The translations under genes and the position numbers were made by a program. From Gammaproteobacteria bacterium UBA6173 (GTDB lineage: Bacteria; Pseudomonadota; Gammaproteobacteria; Pseudomonadales; Pseudohongiellaceae), in assembly GCA_002422225.1 (NCBI GenBank), contig DITX01000005.1, positions 1 to 5,981 on the forward strand: a stretch of DNA of 5,981 nucleotides, read 5' to 3'. Within the stretch, counting starts at the first letter, position 1, and the number at the start of each line of letters is the position of its first letter. Shown in pieces: positions 5,389-5,981 of this stretch. The notes beneath the pieces are model-generated. The model worked only from the letters and a program-made list of their open reading frames with translations, did not search any database and was not told where the DNA came from.

Positions 5389-5981
5389 TCAGTTCACCCA
5401 TGTTGCTGAGCGACCGCCCAGACTGGCTTGATTCAGAGAAGGACTACGCAGAACGCTTTGAATTTTTTCTGCGTAATCAGGGTCCGTTGCATAACCTGCT
5501 TTTTGCAGCTGATTGCTGTACGCAGAGGAATCTGCCGCATGCTCCAATGCTTGCGCATATCGTGGCTGGCCCTGCATTAGCTGGACATAGTCTGCAAAAC
5601 TTTCTTCGTACGAACTGTAAGATCTGAAGCTGGCTGTTTCACGGTACATGGCACCATCACGGTACTCAAGCGTACTGACATTCGCGCGGCCGCCCTGCCA
5701 GCCAGCCGTTGCTTTGATGCCAAACAAGTTGTAGCTGGGCGATCCATCAGCCCCACGTATCATTTTTTTGCCCCACCCAGTCTCTAAAGCCGACTGCGCA
5801 AGCAATACTCTGGGATCTACACCCAGTTCAGTAGCAAATTTTTCAGCAACAGGTAGCAGGTGCTCTACAAATAATTCGGGAGACTCAAATTGACCGGGAG
5901 CAGCTTGCAGAGCTGGTGTTTCGCTGGCTGGCGGAACAAATTGTGCTACTTGCCTGGCGCTTACTTGTCGGGATTGCATGA
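5389..5981 (-). CDS. flgJ: FlgJ, C-terminal muramidase/glucosaminidase part; 5' end cut by window edge
   Basis: FlgJ is a periplasmic rod-assembly protein whose C-terminal domain hydrolyses peptidoglycan so the rod can pass. The visible part covers 196 codons from an internal Met plus two bases of the previous codon; that Met is not the start, because the N-terminal rod-cap/scaffold domain (about 100-150 residues) should lie to the right. Numbering from that Met, residues 1-33 are a Q/P/A-rich linker. The glucosaminidase fold starts at ESPELFVEHLLPVAEKFA (32-49). ALETGWGKK (64-72) holds the likely catalytic Glu66. NLFGIKATAGW (84-94) is a family hallmark. Asp130 in FADYVQLM lies 64 residues after Glu66, the same interval as Glu184 and Asp248 of Salmonella FlgJ, so the enzyme looks active. 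YATDPDYAEKI (163-173) closes the domain. The stop TGA is one base before the flgK ATG. The two-domain form is typical of gamma- and betaproteobacteria. Confidence 0.94.
   Translation of the reverse strand, partial: MQSRQVSARQVAQFVPPASETPALQAAPGQFESPELFVEHLLPVAEKFATELGVDPRVLLAQSALETGWGKKMIRGADGSPSYNLFGIKATAGWQGGRANVSTLEYRDGAMYRETASFRSYSSYEESFADYVQLMQGQPRYAQALEHAADSSAYSNQLQKAGYATDPDYAEKIQSVLRSPSLNQASLGGRSATWVN
5394..5399 (-). promoter_or_regulatory. Ribosome binding site of flgK inside the flgJ end
   Basis: GGGTGA on the coding strand, within the last flgJ codons (Trp-Val-Asn), lies six bases before the flgK ATG at 5387. The arrangement TGA-G-ATG suggests that ribosomes finishing flgJ restart on flgK. 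No FliA-type promoter was seen in the last 70 or so bases of flgJ. Confidence 0.6.

Noticed and set aside
5277..5627. Plus-strand open frame of 116 codons across the flgK-flgJ junction
   Set aside because: It is antisense to two well-supported genes, with no recognisable motif.
1..5981. Search for mobile elements, CRISPR arrays, tRNA genes or a hidden new system
   Set aside because: Coding genes fill nearly the whole window and all are standard flagellar genes. No transposase, regularly spaced repeats or tRNA-like cloverleaf was seen.

Overview
This window is one contiguous piece of a polar-type flagellar locus. All genes lie on the minus strand, so transcription runs from right to left. In order of transcription they are the 3' part of flgJ (rod assembly and peptidoglycan hydrolase), flgK (hook-filament junction protein 1), flgL (hook-filament junction protein 3) and the 5' part of a flagellin gene. 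Both ends are cut: flgJ lacks its N-terminal domain beyond the right edge, and the flagellin lacks its C-terminal D1/D0 half beyond the left edge. The organism is most likely a gammaproteobacterium, possibly marine. The basis is a dual-domain FlgJ, the order flgJ-flgK-flgL-flagellin, an enlarged FlgK and FlgL, a sigma-28 (FliA) type promoter before the flagellin, and a mid-range GC content judged by eye. No taxon can be named more precisely from sequence alone.

Layout: flgJ stops one base before the flgK start, and the flgK ribosome binding site lies inside the last flgJ codons, so the two are probably translationally coupled. flgL follows flgK after 23 bases that hold its Shine-Dalgarno sequence. 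After flgL comes a 191-base AT-rich gap, the only real intergenic region. It carries a good FliA promoter match, phased A/T tracts just upstream of it, a 5' leader with a 7-bp hairpin, and a strong Shine-Dalgarno for the flagellin. No GC-rich intrinsic terminator is visible after flgL.

How the genes work together: FlgJ opens the peptidoglycan for the growing rod. FlgK and FlgL then form the adaptor rings between hook and filament, and flagellin polymerises on them under the FliD cap. The late FliA promoter fits the usual rule that flagellin is switched on only after the hook-basal body is complete and the anti-sigma factor FlgM is exported.

The locus is conserved and I see no previously undescribed system. 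The points worth a second look are modular: degenerate flagellin-IN-like repeats in the flagellin variable region, similar segments in an unusually long FlgK insertion, and a beta-rich module that appears to be shared between FlgK and FlgL.
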